Shown: in pieces, positions 23,401-33,782 of the stretch
Position numbering within the stretch: position 1 is the first letter of the stretch
Layout: each line of letters begins with the position of its first letter
DNA from: Uranotaenia lowii
Lineage: Eukaryota; Arthropoda; Insecta; Diptera; Culicidae
Assembly (NCBI RefSeq): GCF_029784155.1
Contig: NC_073693.1
Location: forward strand, 188,845,127-188,909,126
Direction: 5' to 3'
DNA length: 64,000 nt
Translations under genes and position numbers: made by a program
The notes under the pieces: model-generated
Told to the model about the DNA's origin: nothing
The model's database searches: none
The model's input: the letters and a program-made list of their open reading frames with translations, nothing else

Positions 23401-24491
23401 ATTCCGCGTTCCGTAACCTGCTTCACGGAAAACAAATTGGTGAGAAGACCAGGCACGTACAGGACATCGTGGACCGTGCAGTTGATTTCCTTGCCGTTCA
23501 CAAGGGCTGCCAATTTGACCTCACCAGCAAAGTGACTCGTTAGCGACACACCTGATTTGGCCACGTTGATCACCACCGGGGATTTCAGTTGACGAACGTT
23601 CACCAAATAGCTTCTGTCCCCGACCATGTGCTCGGAAGCACCACTGTCAAGCACCCATCGAAATTTGCCTTCATCGCAGCTGCTAGTCGCCTGCGCCACC
23701 GTCACGAATGCGATGTCGTTTGATTCAGCAGCATGTGCTCTCCCTTTCTTCTTCCTGGCAGTTGACTCGGAAGAATGGCACTTTCGGTTCTGTTCCTCTG
23801 GACAATCAGGTCGCTTGTGACCAGGTTTGCCACAGTTAAAGCACTTGACTGTGAATCGCCTGCTTTTTCCAGCAAACGCCGTTCCAGGTTCCGTTTTCAC
23901 CGCACCATGTTGCCGTTTCACGTCCTCGTTCAGCAATCTCGATTTAACGAATTCCATCGAGCATTGCTCCACCGGCAGCGTTTCTAAGACTGTGATAAGC
24001 TGCGTGTAGGATTTTGGCATCGATTGTAGCAAAAAGAACTCCAGCACCGGGTCGTTGAATTTTATGTTAGCCGATTCCAGTTCACGGACCACCTTCTCGA
24101 ACGACAAAATGTGCTCCTCCAAAGCCAAAGACACTTTCTCGTCGTACTTCGCGCTGGCCAACCTTTGCAGCAAAAAGAAGACACCGGACACACCCTTTCG
24201 GTCGAAATTGTTCCTCAGGGCGTCCCAAATGGCCTTCGGGGACGGCTTTCCACGGATGTATTCCAGCTGCGAGTCTGCTATTTTGTGAATTAGCACCGAC
24301 TTGCACTTCGCATCCTCCAAACGGCGCTGTTTGCGCAAAGCGTTTCTCTGCTCTTCCTCGGCTTCCTCGTCCGCCACCGGGTAGAAGTCCTCCTCTTCAA
24401 GACTCCTCTGGATGCAATGGAGCAAACCCAACTCTTCGAGGTATGCCTCCATTCTGAAGCTCCAGTTTGAAAAATTCTTACCGTCGAACAT
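20472..24491 (-). CDS. Copia gag-pol polyprotein
   Basis: 1339 residues from ATG at 24491 (an in-frame GTG lies two codons upstream); the stop lies in the 3' LTR. Domains in order: UBN2-type gag; zinc knuckle CFNCGKPGHKRPDC near 217; protease DSGASEHM near 282; integrase HHCC (HRRYGH...CEPC) and core with SDVCG, SDNGGEY and QQNGVPER at about 400-620; reverse transcriptase with KWVFKIK, VRTAFLNG and YVDDILIA at about 850-1080; RNase H with FADADWG and SSTEAEYVSL to the C-terminus. All catalytic signatures are present and the frame has no stops. Ends ...LRGGVKEQP. It is a retrotransposon protein, not a host gene. Confidence 0.95.
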   Translation of the reverse strand: MFDGKNFSNWSFRMEAYLEELGLLHCIQRSLEEEDFYPVADEEAEEEQRNALRKQRRLEDAKCKSVLIHKIADSQLEYIRGKPSPKAIWDALRNNFDRKGVSGVFFLLQRLASAKYDEKVSLALEEHILSFEKVVRELESANIKFNDPVLEFFLLQSMPKSYTQLITVLETLPVEQCSMEFVKSRLLNEDVKRQHGAVKTEPGTAFAGKSRRFTVKCFNCGKPGHKRPDCPEEQNRKCHSSESTARKKKGRAHAAESNDIAFVTVAQATSSCDEGKFRWVLDSGASEHMVGDRSYLVNVRQLKSPVVINVAKSGVSLTSHFAGEVKLAALVNGKEINCTVHDVLYVPGLLTNLFSVKQVTERGMEVTFNQKNAHIRQNKRVVCVAPRRGRLYELDVRIRNFGSALTAETEGKLSLWHRRYGHIGKAGLQKLIRNDMVEGLDVAADSEFGSEICEPCMKGKQAKLPFEESSKPRSSRPLELIHSDVCGAFSPASWNGGKIFVSFIDDFTHFTAVYILEAKSEVFEAFRKYAAMATTRFGTKIARLRSDNGGEYINTEFQEYCNEKGIVMETTIPYTPQQNGVPERMNRTIMERARAMLDESEFQRYMWSEAVLAAVFVINRSPTAALKEAKTPYEMWFGHKPNVSKLRVFGSKAFVHIPKEKRSKLDPKSHVCFLVGYGNNGYRLWDPVLKKVIVARDVIVQEKKVKNYKYSDDHLVSDSVKQIEHKDNSSEKVLESDDESVWDDKIIDDSDESETEKFSNIETVIDNIEKVPVRRSGRAKKRPARFSDYELNPSSKRHAGRCDSEDESYIAFALNAEAYVDELPEDIEKLKKRDDWPLWKAAVDEEMRSLEKNRTWNLVDPPTGSRVVPCKWVFKIKKDDSKPARYKARLVAKRCFQRAGYDYHETYAPVVRMSTVRTLLAVAVQQDLHLHQMDVRTAFLNGNLEGTVYIRQPPGFERGNKVCRLNKSLYGLKQAPRSWNERFNKYILELGFKRSSYDNCLYTLVTENFKVYLILYVDDILIATDSTEKLKWIKSQLAAEFEMEDLEDVSTFLGLKIERNRKQGTLSISKAGYVSSLLERFGMRNCKPVATPLETNLKLARNSESEKSTQQPYRELIGCLTYLMLSSRPDISFAVNYLSRFQSGATETHWAYLKRVLRYLQGTKDFRLVYTKQDEGGEPIIGFADADWGNDVDTRHSISGYLFQIFGNTVAWTSRKQTTVSLSSTEAEYVSLSQAECDAIWVKNLLSEFGVVLQSPLTIHEDNQSCIHIAEEPRDQKRMKHLDIRYNFIRECIQDKIIKLQYIATSHQLADVLTKSLPAGPLQHHRASLGLRGGVKEQP

Positions 24492-24682
24492 GTACACGCG
24501 TTAGATTCCAACCGACTCCATTTCACGACCGATGTGAACAACTTTTCACTCAAACGAATTAAAGCCACGTGCGCGAAAACTTCACTTCTGTTACCAAGGC
24601 AACGACCACTGGGCCCACAACCTGTAGAACAACAGTGTGCTGTGGTTTGGTTAACAGAATATATTTGAACTGATAGAGAATA

Positions 24683-25930
24683 CCGTGAAAGCACCAATGG
24701 CCGCGCAGTACCAATGGCCGCGCACTTTCAACTTTAATCTTTATTTTCTCCGAAGTTCAACAACGAAAATTTCTATGTTTCGCATTTTCGGATACCTCCG
24801 CTAGGTATCTTTCACTTGCCATACAAGAAATAAATTTATTCTGCTTTTTGAGGTCAGGAAAAAATAAAAACAAACAGCATTTTTGTCGGATGCCATTTTT
24901 TCTGTTGTCCTTAGCAAGTGAGCTAAACGGGTCCCTTTTTGAAATTCAGTTTTTTGTGTTTAGTTCGAGCACCTTGGCAAAATTTTTCGAACGTAAGTTA
25001 TTTGTGGCTGTATAACGAATCAATTGTGAAGAAAAGTGAACAGTGTAAAGGTTCTGTTGCGGAAAAAATGACAATATTGTTGTGCACGGCCATTGGTACA
25101 CTTGATTTTTGAATGTTTCTATTGCCGCGCACGGAAAGTATTCTAGTATTTATCAGCAGTTAAACTTAGAGAACTTCTTCGGAATTTCACAAAGGTTATA
25201 TAAGATTCACAGGCAAGTTTTCCAATCAATGTTTTCCTTCATAAAACCGGCTGAAAAAACACATTTTTTTGAAACAGTGTCAGAAGAAACGATTATCTAA
25301 TAAAAATTGCTACAAAGTGTTAGAAATTTGAGGTTAGATAGCAAATCGGATCTGTTTACGTTTAAGTTGGTCAGTTTCCTCTTGGATTTTCAGACAGCTC
25401 GCCGAATTTGTGATGATTCATCGAAATCGGGACCGAAAACATTGTTCCAATATATCTTCCGGCAAAATAATGCTTTGTAAAAATGGCGCCTCATCTAATT
25501 TTGCACTAGACTAGTATCACAAAACATTGACGACAAATCAGTATTTGATGTGTGAATCTTGAAAATCCTTGCCTGAGAATAATCGCAATGAGCCTGAGAG
25601 CCGTGTAAACAGCATTTTTAACTGTTTGGATACCTTATTCACTGTTTTTAACCAAATTAAGAAGTGCGCGGCCATTGGTACACTTGTGAGCGGCGATTGG
25701 AACAAGCATCATAAGCGTGCGCGGCCATTGGTACACAAACACTTTTTACAAATTCGCGTTTTTTGTGCATTACAATGGAATATCTCTCACTTTTAAATTT
25801 TTCCCTTAAAGAACGTAAGTTTTACTACGTGTCAGTGCTTTTCTTTTCGGAATCGCACCAAAAACGATTTTTGTACGGCACAGAGAACATTCATCATTGC
25901 TTAAATGCGCGGCCATTGGGTCCTTCACGG
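24683..25930. mobile_element. TACCGT-ended non-autonomous element in the copia 5' LTR, with repeated GCGCGGCCATTGG motif
   Basis: Comparison of the two LTRs gives an exact insertion of 1248 bp at TA (24681-24682 and 25931-25932). Ends CCGTGAAAGCACCAATGG and complement CCGTGAAGGACCCAATGG, about 22 of 25 matching. The motif GTGCGCGGCCATTGGTACAC or its complement occurs at 24693-24707, 24710-24724, 25082-25101 (one change), 25664-25683, 25717-25736 and 25905-25921, with degenerate copies near 25121 and 25688. No transposase-like frame. Subterminal repeats like these usually bind transposase; that is inference here. Confidence 0.85.
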
Positions 25931-26053
25931 TACAAACTGGTAGGCGGTTTTATCGATAATTTGAATTTTCATGGCTTGTCCAGTTTGGTTTAACCTAAGG
26001 GAAACTTATTCTAACGGCTAATTATAATTATCGCCTAGGGTTGTTCCTTAACA

Positions 26054-27065
26054 ACGAGCAGTTCCACAAAAACTAGTCCATCTCATAGAAGCACAGAACG
26101 AGGCATTTTCGTGCAATGTCCTGCACGGCAGTGTCTTGTTTGATCCAATCCCGGTTACTGCTAGAGTAAAACAAGGATGTATTTTATCACTGCTACTCTT
26201 TCTCATTGTAATGGATGAGATCTTGACTGGATGGATTGACCGAAACTAAACCGAGGATTGCCGTCGATTGCTTTGACAATGGAGGAACGGAACGACCTTG
26301 ACCTGGCAGACGATATTGTTTTGCTCTCCCAAAGACAACCGGATATGCTGAGCAAACTCGACGACCTCACCGAAAGCTCCAAGGCAGCAGGTCCCAAAGT
26401 CAATGTCGGAAAGACCAAGTCCATGAAGATCAACACAGAAAATTCCTCCAGTTTCATGGTAGCTGGGCAACATGTTGATAAAGTGGAGTGCTTCCAGTAT
26501 CTTGGTAGCCATGCAGATAATGCCTGATGGTAGTAACCGGTTTCCATTTGCGAGTCTCCGAAACATCTGGCGCTCACGTCAAATCTCTCTACGAATGAAA
26601 ATCCGAATCTTCAACTCAAACGTCAAATTCGTATTGTTGTGCGGGTGCGAAACTTTGTGCACAAATGTATGCGGTAAACACGCGAAAACTACAAATATTT
26701 GTGAATCGTTGCCTGCGGAATATCATCCGCGCTTGGTTACCTGGCAATTTTATCTCAAAAGTGGAACTACATCGCCGGTGTCATCAAAATGCGCTAGAAA
26801 TCGAGATTCGAGAACGTAAGTGAAGATGGATTTCGTACACGCAGCGAAGAGACGAAAACGAGATTTGCAGAGAGGCGCTCGAATTAAATCTAGAAGGACA
26901 TAAAAGGAGATGCAAACCCAGGAACTCGTAGCAGCCAAGCCACGAAATCCGCCAAAATCTGAACTGTCGACGAGAATCTTGACTGGGACCAAGTGAAGAA
27001 GATGCTGGCTCTGGATCGTCAACAGAGGAGATCTTTGGTCGGAGAATCGACGCAGGATCATGAAG
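26054..27065 (+). pseudogene. LINE reverse transcriptase remnant, 3' piece
   Basis: Starts AVPQKLVHLIEAQ and VKQGCILSLLLFLIVMDEI (palm motif), then in another frame LADDIVLLSQ (the ADD catalytic motif), GPKVNVGKTKSMKI, VECFQYLGSHAD, and a C-terminal part reading VNRCLRNIIRAW and EICREALE. Frameshifts and stops throughout. Same family as 29577-30145, 44740-45325 and 58090-58400. Confidence 0.8.
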
Positions 27066-28390
27066 TAAGTAATTAAGTATAGATCGATATAATAATCACT
27101 TTCATTCTACCAATTTTCTGCTGATCATTTCTCTTGTTGTGAGTATCAATTTTCAATGAAATCCATTACGGTACAAGGTAGTTGAAGTTATCAATTAACA
27201 ACATTTCGTGACGGAATGTTTGCGATTTTGTACCTACACTTTTCATTAGCACAACAGAATGATTCATTTGAATGCGCCAATTTGACTAGCGCAGTCGGTA
27301 AATATTTGTTTTTGAATTTGAAATCTATGCGATGGTTATAACTCTGTAACGATGACTTACTTCATGCGCGAAAATAAGCCATCGAAATTCTTCCTTCGAA
27401 GAATAGCACCAAAACACCAGAGCAACCTAAAATGATTCGATTTTGTAACCGTGGACGGTGGTTTACCCGGTCATATATTTTCATTTATAACACCACGATG
27501 CCTATAAGATCGTTTTTTTCTTCATTCAGTTGGTGCGTTCTAAGCGGACAAGGTAATTTCAGCGGAAATCGTGAAGGTATCGGTGTAGTCTTGTAGGCTG
27601 AATAAAAGACATACATTATAAGATGTGGGTATTCTCATGGGCTGAACGATCGAAGAAAAGGTCATAATTTCTCGTATTCAAGCGAAGAGTGGAAGCTTGA
27701 ACAACATCATATATTTATCATTGTCATAGGGCTGTTGCAAAAAATTGGGAAATTAACAGAGGAATTTAATCTGGATTTTTTTGTTTGGCTTACACAGTAT
27801 TTTTTTTTTTGCTCATAGTTGTCATTATTCATATTTTCAAAGGTTTGTTAAATGGCAACTTGAATTAAGTTGAAAAAAAAAAATCATGACTCTGTGCCGT
27901 TCTAACAGACGCGAGAGATGTTTTGTTTGCCAATTATGATGTTTTCATTCTGTGACAAAATGTCTGCTACTGGGAGATACCCAAAATGAAATCATTCACC
28001 TCCTACGGTTTCGTGGAACAGTTTGACGTAAAAACGAATCGGATCGGCTGTTTGGAAACTTGTTTTTTAAGGTCGATAATCTTGTTGTTAAAATATGCTA
28101 TGTCCTGCATGTTCGGTATGATGATATTGATGGTGGTCGACTGAAGAGGACGTGTTTTTACTGTCATCAAATAAACTCCAGAAAATTGGGTAAACTTTTG
28201 AGATGGAAACAAATCAGCGACGGAAATTTTCGGAACATTCGAATAGAAAATTCAAATTCTAGAACTGGCAGTTTGTTTAGCATTCCCGGTAAGCCCGTTC
28301 TTTGTGTTACTTTTCTCATATTTTCAATTCATTTCAATTATACTATGGCAGAGTAAACAGGGAAATTTAATATTATGTGTATAGCACCAA
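27066..28390. other. No gene recognised
   Basis: Only short frames on both strands (for example 28003-28356). Nothing with a domain or splice context I can support. Confidence 0.35.
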
Positions 28391-28392
28391 AC

Positions 28393-28660
28393 CGAATAGC
28401 GACAGCAGGACTAGCGACGCTTTTTTACTAGCGAGATTCCTGTCATTCGCAGGTTTGTTATTCTTTTTTCAGTCCAGTAGGCGATTTCAATGTAGTACTC
28501 GAACATTGTTTATGTTATTTACTCATTTTCCCTAGGTCATCAATCGCATGCTTCAAGTTTCCTAGGAAACTCGCGATGCGTCGTTATTAATTTCAACGTC
28601 GCGACGTATGCGACGTGTCGCTAGTAGGCAAAGCTGCTTTGACTACTAGCGCTCATATTT
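28393..28660. repeat. Possible small MITE with ACTAGCGAC motif
   Basis: GACTAGCGACGC near 28410, TTTACTAGCGAG near 28426 and complementary GTCGCTAGTAGGC and GACTACTAGCGC near 28617-28650. Repeated motif in opposing orientations at both ends; exact ends not fixed. Confidence 0.35.
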
Positions 28661-29174
28661 TGAATTTTTTCTGCATGTATAATAGTTTAAGCACAAATCT
28701 CCGCTCCATTGAAGTGCTTTTAAGTTCAAATTTCAGTTTTCAAAATAATAATTTTTAAGTAATTTCATCAGATCTTTATCGTTTTTTTCTTTTTATTCCT
28801 AAATTCTTTCAAATCTTTCCTTAAATACATTTTGCTTTTCAAGGGAGTTGAGTTGAGATTGAGTTGTAAGAGGGTCTTGTTAAATTTCACAATTTACTGC
28901 TAGGTATCAGAAGGTTTTACATATGCTGATAAATATCAAGTAATCAAGCCCAGAATATTCAATTAACGCTTGTTCGGATTAGGATTTAACTTACGGTAAA
29001 GTACTTTTTTCGTTTGATTTCACCTTTTCAATTTTGTGAGGCTGATGAATATAAAAGAGCCTTATTCGGCAAGATTAAATCACGATAACTGAGCTATTTT
29101 TTTTTAAACAATATGAACTTGATGAAACACAGTAGAATAAGAACAGGATTTATAATAAACAATCAAAACGCTTG

Positions 29175-29498
29175 CCCAAGGGTCTCCCAACCTTTTCCTT
29201 TTAACAACCCTTCCAAACATTACTATTTACTAGGATACAGATGTAACCTCGGTCCTAAAGCACAATTTCATTTCTTTCACCCCTTTCTCTTTTTTAGACC
29301 TATCTATTGACTACTAGAACGTGGCCGAAGCCGTTATTGATGTTCAAAGTGAGAGCATCAATTTTGTACACTGAGAATTTGCTGCTAATCCCAAGCGCCT
29401 TTCTTTTGACCTCTGTGCAAAATTGATGCCGAGCCCCACCAACGTTCGTGGAGTTCGAAATGGATGTGAGTAGTCAAATAAGCTATGCTAAGCTAAGT
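29175..29498 (+). mobile_element. LINE 3' end, (AAGCT)n-tail family, copy 3
   Basis: Contains AACCTCGGTCCTAAAGCA, CTATTGACTACTAGAACG and GTGGATGTGAGTAGTCAAA, ending with a degenerate GCTATGCTAAGCTAAG tail. It is shorter internally than copies 1 and 2. It lies just upstream of a separate reverse transcriptase remnant at 29577. Confidence 0.55.
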
Positions 29499-29576
29499 TA
29501 TGTCCTGTATGTTCAATATGTTTGTCCGGCTTTTTGTTTTACTCTAAATAAAATGTTCCTTATTACAGTAATTTCC

Positions 29577-30145
29577 CGGCATCTGATTCATGCCCCAGAC
29601 ATCGAAACCCGAATCAGAACAGCTCGATTTGTATTTGCGAGTCTCCGGTACATCTGGCGCTTAAGTCGGATATCTCTACGAACGAAAAACGTTAAATCCG
29701 TATTGCTGTACGGGTGCGAAACTAGGTGCACATATGCGGTAATGACGCGCAAACTACAAGTATTTGTAAACCGCTGCCTGCGGAATATCATCCGCGCTTG
29801 GTGGCCTGGTAACTGGATCTCAAATTAGGAACTACCTCAACGGTGTCATCAAAGAGCGCTGGAAATCGAGATTCGGAACGTAAGTGGAGATGGATTGGGC
29901 ACACGCTGCGAAAAGATGAGAACGAGATTTGCAGGGAGGCGCTTGACTGGAATCCAGAAGAACATCGAAGGAGAGGCAGACCCAGAAACTCCTGGCGGCG
30001 AAGCCTAGCCGCCGAAATATGAACTTTCGACGAGTGTCTTGACTGGGACCATGCGAAGACGCTGGCTCCGGATCGTCAACAGTGTAGGTCTTTTACCACG
30101 GCCCTATGCACCGGAGAATCGGCGCGGGAACATTAAGTAAGTAAC
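29577..30145 (+). pseudogene. LINE C-terminal remnant
   Basis: Reads SVLLYGCET, TRKLQVFVNRCLRNIIRAWW and PGNWISN, then frameshifted ALEIEI and a tail with TTTTACCACGGCCCTATGC and GGAGAATCGGCGCGGGAA. Same family as the fragment at 26054-27065. Several stops. Confidence 0.75.
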
Positions 30146-30162
30146 TAAGAATAGCGGTTAAG

Positions 30163-30355
30163 TCAATTCGTAATATGTCTACAAAAAGTTGAGATTATGC
30201 TATTGCGACATTAACGATTTGAGCTAAATAAATGTGAACTGATTTACGATAAACAGGCAGTCCTTCTATTGACACTCTATGCGATCTCTCTCTTTCTTCC
30301 TTTGACCGGTTCGCAATAAGAAAATCTCACCTATAGAGCTACAGCGTTGATCATA
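30163..30355 (+). repeat. Dispersed repeat, copy 1 (pair with 55787-55984)
   Basis: Shares GTGAACTGATTTACGATAAA, CTCTTTCTTCCTTTGACCGG and AAAATCTCACCTATAGAGCT with the second copy, in the same order and orientation. No coding frame. Copy 2 is followed by a tRNA-like sequence; copy 1 is not. Confidence 0.7.
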
Positions 30356-31019
30356 TATGTATGTATTGATCATATTAAAATACATTTCCGAAATGCTACC
30401 AGGCGTTAATTGGACGTATTTTCAAATTCAACCTAACTCTAATTGAATTAAAAGGAAATAAACAAAGTAAGATTAAACTTCATGTGCTCTTCAACTACGA
30501 CCAAGTCCAATATGTATTTTAGGAATAGAAACAGAAATTCCCTTAACCAGAACCAAACAATCACCTTGGGTCGTGCGAGATCGTTACCTATTGAATAAAT
30601 CAAGAATGATACACTTGAATTGAAATCCAACCATCACACCTGTTACGAATATGACATCAACGCGTTGCGGCGTTCCGTGCCGTGGTTTCACTCGCTCTGG
30701 ACTTACTAATTAGTAAGTATACTAAATTATACATTCAACTCGAGATACCTATGTACACATCTAATGCTTGCATTCGAGGTAAGTATCAACAGAAGTATGG
30801 GTACCAATCTACATAAATATATTGTATAGAGAGAATTTGAATCAGTTCTTGATAAATTAAGATCGATCACTCACTGATTACTGGCATTATTAGCGATATC
30901 ATTTGAATGATCGTTCATCATACGCTACTTAATGCAGGTTTTTTTTAAAATGGTTGTAGTAAAATTTTCTTATCTTAATTTGTATAGCATATTGAAACGG
31001 GTTTTTTTTCTATTTTTTT

Positions 31020-31255
31020 TTTTACTTTCTTCTATGAAATTATTTTATCGGCTGTATGAAATTGATTGATGGATGGAATTTTATATTCTTTGAGAAAGAA
31101 TATTTAAGAATTGAAAGATTATAGACGAATAGAAGATTACAATAAGGTTAAAGATGTTGAAAATGAGCGGAAGGGTTATTTTGATTTGAAAAACTTTTCA
31201 TCACATTTCATCGTTTTGTTCCTCACAGTCCTACTACCTTGCAGTGCACAGTGGT
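31020..31255 (+). repeat. Diverged relative of the 535-bp unit
   Basis: Contains TTAAAGATGTTGAAAATGAG, TCATCACATTTCATCG and TTGTTCCTCACAGTCCTACT, matching GAAAGATGGTGAAAATGAGC, CATCACATACC and TTGTTCCTCACGAGCCTACT of the array at 41300-43718 in order. It shows that the array unit belongs to a dispersed family. Confidence 0.55.
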
Positions 31256-31259
31256 GCAG

Positions 31260-32350
31260 AACATCAATCTAGCTGTACGAAATTAATAGCGCCCAGAGAT
31301 GAAGAGATAGACATTTGATGTCTTCAACAACATTGTTCAGTTTTACATGGAGCATATTCTAGTATCAAATTTTTTTCCGAGGGGTCCACCGATAGCGAGA
31401 TAAAAATGCTAACTTTTTGTTTTTCAAATTAGAGCTTTGAGCGACAAAGTTGTTTATCTGATCAAAATACATAAGTTTGTGGAATATGTCAAAGTCCTAT
31501 CACATCACCCTCAGGAGTTACAGTCAAAGTAAAAAAAATCTCTTGAAAAAACAAGTTTTTTGAACTTGACACGTTGTAGATTGGATAAAATGGTTCGCTG
31601 CTTTTGAAACAAAGTTGTAGCAAGCCACGATCTACAATTGTCTCATACATTATGATGGGTTTAGAAGTTGCTGAAGTTCTATAGAAAGCATTTAGTGTAT
31701 TTTATTTGCAATTTTGGAAGACTCGTCCATCGAAAAGTGCACATTTTCGCAACACCCCCTTTTTTGTGATTATTTTTTAATGGTAAGCGGAACCATTTCC
31801 ATTTGAAATTAGCGGAGAAATCGGTGGAACTAGTAGAGATTTGAATGATTGAGAATACCCTTTTTTTTATTAAAATTACCTATTTTACTTATAAAAAAAC
31901 GTTAAAACATTTAATCTATTAATGAAGCGTTGCACTTTTTTTAATATATTTTGTTTTATTGAAAACATTTAAATTCAAAAAAATAAATAAAATGATAAAT
32001 ATAAGCGTTCTGACACGATGAGATGGTTTATTGATTTGGCAAACAGGTTTTGATCTTATTATTTGTAATGTTGTATTGATATTTGATATTTCCCTGGGTC
32101 CCTGGTTTCTTTTGCCTTCGACCAGACCGAACTGAGCACCATAAGAAAATTTAAAAACAACAGAAATAGAATCTCGTACAATCCCTATTCTGGATCTAAA
32201 AAGTGAGTATGTTTGACTGAAAATAATTCCTCGCATTTTGGTTCATAAACATCGACGATTGTGCCACTTGATGAAAGTATTTGAACATAAAGTTCGAGTG
32301 CCTCAAAAAAAAATGCTGATGGCATTCAGTTCGGTATGGTCGAATCCACC
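31260..32350. other. No gene recognised
   Basis: AT-rich sequence. A minus-strand frame at 31919-32236 has no recognisable domain and no splice support. Confidence 0.35.
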
Positions 32351-32599
32351 AAATAGGGGAGATGGGGGCATAATGGCCACCTTAAGGAAAACGCTTATTT
32401 AACCATAGAGAACAGCTGTAATATGTAAATTACATAATTGTTTCGTGTTCAGACACTCAAATAGTCTATTGGGTAATTGGATGAAACTTGAAAAAGTAGA
32501 TTAAAACGTTTAAAAATGCATTTTAAAATTTTTTGCCGAAAGCTGAAAACCAGTCACTGTAGAGGCATAATGAGAAACCCCCCGAGGCAGTATGAGCAC

Positions 32600-33165
32600 C
32601 ATTAATGAAGGCATAATAAGCGTTTTCTGCCGGGGATTCTAGCAGCAAATTCGACTCGATGAAGTCAACTGAGTAATAGAGCTATAGCTTGACTTGTATC
32701 TTCTGACGATTTGGCCTATTGGTTAGATGTCGGAGAGGTAATCAGTAGGCTCGAGTTCGATTTCTGGTCGAGGTGTTTTTTTTTTCATTTATCATTCATG
32801 ATCATGATTGCACTAAACGGTGAGGCGTAGATTCATCAAACAAAGCAATAACAAAATAATCCAGGTCTGTTTGTAGAATTCAAAGAATTAACACATGCTC
32901 ATACATTATGTTTCTGGTGTTTTGTTTGCCGTATAATGTAACAATAAAAAAAATCAATCATGAATGCTATGTGCAAAAAAAATCCCCTCGAACAGGAATC
33001 GAACTCGAGTCTACTGATTACCTCTCCGACACCTTACCAATAGGCCAAATCGACAGACGAAACAAGGCAAGCTGTAGCTCTATTATTCAGTTGACTTCAT
33101 CGAGTTGAATTCGCTGCTAGATTCCCCGGCAGAAAATGCTCATTATGCCTTCATTGATAGTGTTC
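32600..33165. repeat. Inverted repeat, ~190-bp arms each with tRNA-like A and B boxes
   Basis: Left arm 32600-32790 and the complement of 32985-33165 share TGAAGGCATAAT, TTTTCTGCCGGGGA, GATGAAGTCAACTGA, GATTTGGCCTATTGG and TCGGAGAGGTAATCAGTAG. Within each arm, TGGCCTATTGGT resembles an A box and GAGTTCGATT a B box, at tRNA spacing. Either two opposed SINE heads or one foldback derived from a tRNA-like sequence. Confidence 0.65.
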
Positions 33166-33782
33166 TTTTCGCCTCTAGTGAACAAATTAAAGTAAAAAAG
33201 CGTTTTAAAATTGATTAAAGTGAAAAATCAAAAATTTTATGATGGTGAAAATTGAGAAACAATGTGTAAATCGTGTTGCAGTGCGTACATTTCAGCTCAA
33301 GATGATTTAGAGGTCATAAAAGCTTATTTGGTGGTGCTCAAAAATTATAATATTTTCGTCACTTGAGAACCTACACACTTAATCTTTTCTCCTGTGGTCG
33401 GGAGGATTTCGTCCTGTATTTTCAACAGCTGAAATTACAGGACGATTTCAGGAAGAGAATTACAGGACGATTTCAGAGAAACAGCTCAGGAAAACAACTG
33501 TCACATGCACCTGTAGGTTCGAAACAATTTTCTCCTGTAATTTGCAGGGAGTTTCGAAGTATTCCTGTAGGTTCGGAATCGTTTCCATCCGGTATTTACA
33601 TGAATTTCAGATATGTTTACACCAAAATAACACAATCTTTTGTTTATTATTATTAAAATTTATTCACAATCAATAATACTTAACATTCTTTTGTCATAAT
33701 TAGCACATAAAAATCCAAGCTGCCTTTCTTGGTGGTTATGTAATTTATGTTGGATTTACCTGCAAACAAAGAACAGTCAAAT

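Larger units (their letters stand above)
20310..26053 (-). mobile_element. Ty1/copia LTR retrotransposon, full length
   Basis: LTRs 20310-20490 (3' LTR, 181 bp) and 24623-26053 (5' LTR, interrupted), both TGTAGAA...CCTTAACA. Target duplication ACGAG at 20305-20309 and 26054-26058. A polypurine tract TGAGAGGGGG abuts the 3' LTR (20491-20500 on the minus strand). By eye the LTRs differ at about 8 of 181 positions outside the insert. The polyprotein is open, but the 5' LTR is split by a 1.25 kb DNA element, so transcription from this copy is probably impaired. Confidence 0.95.
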
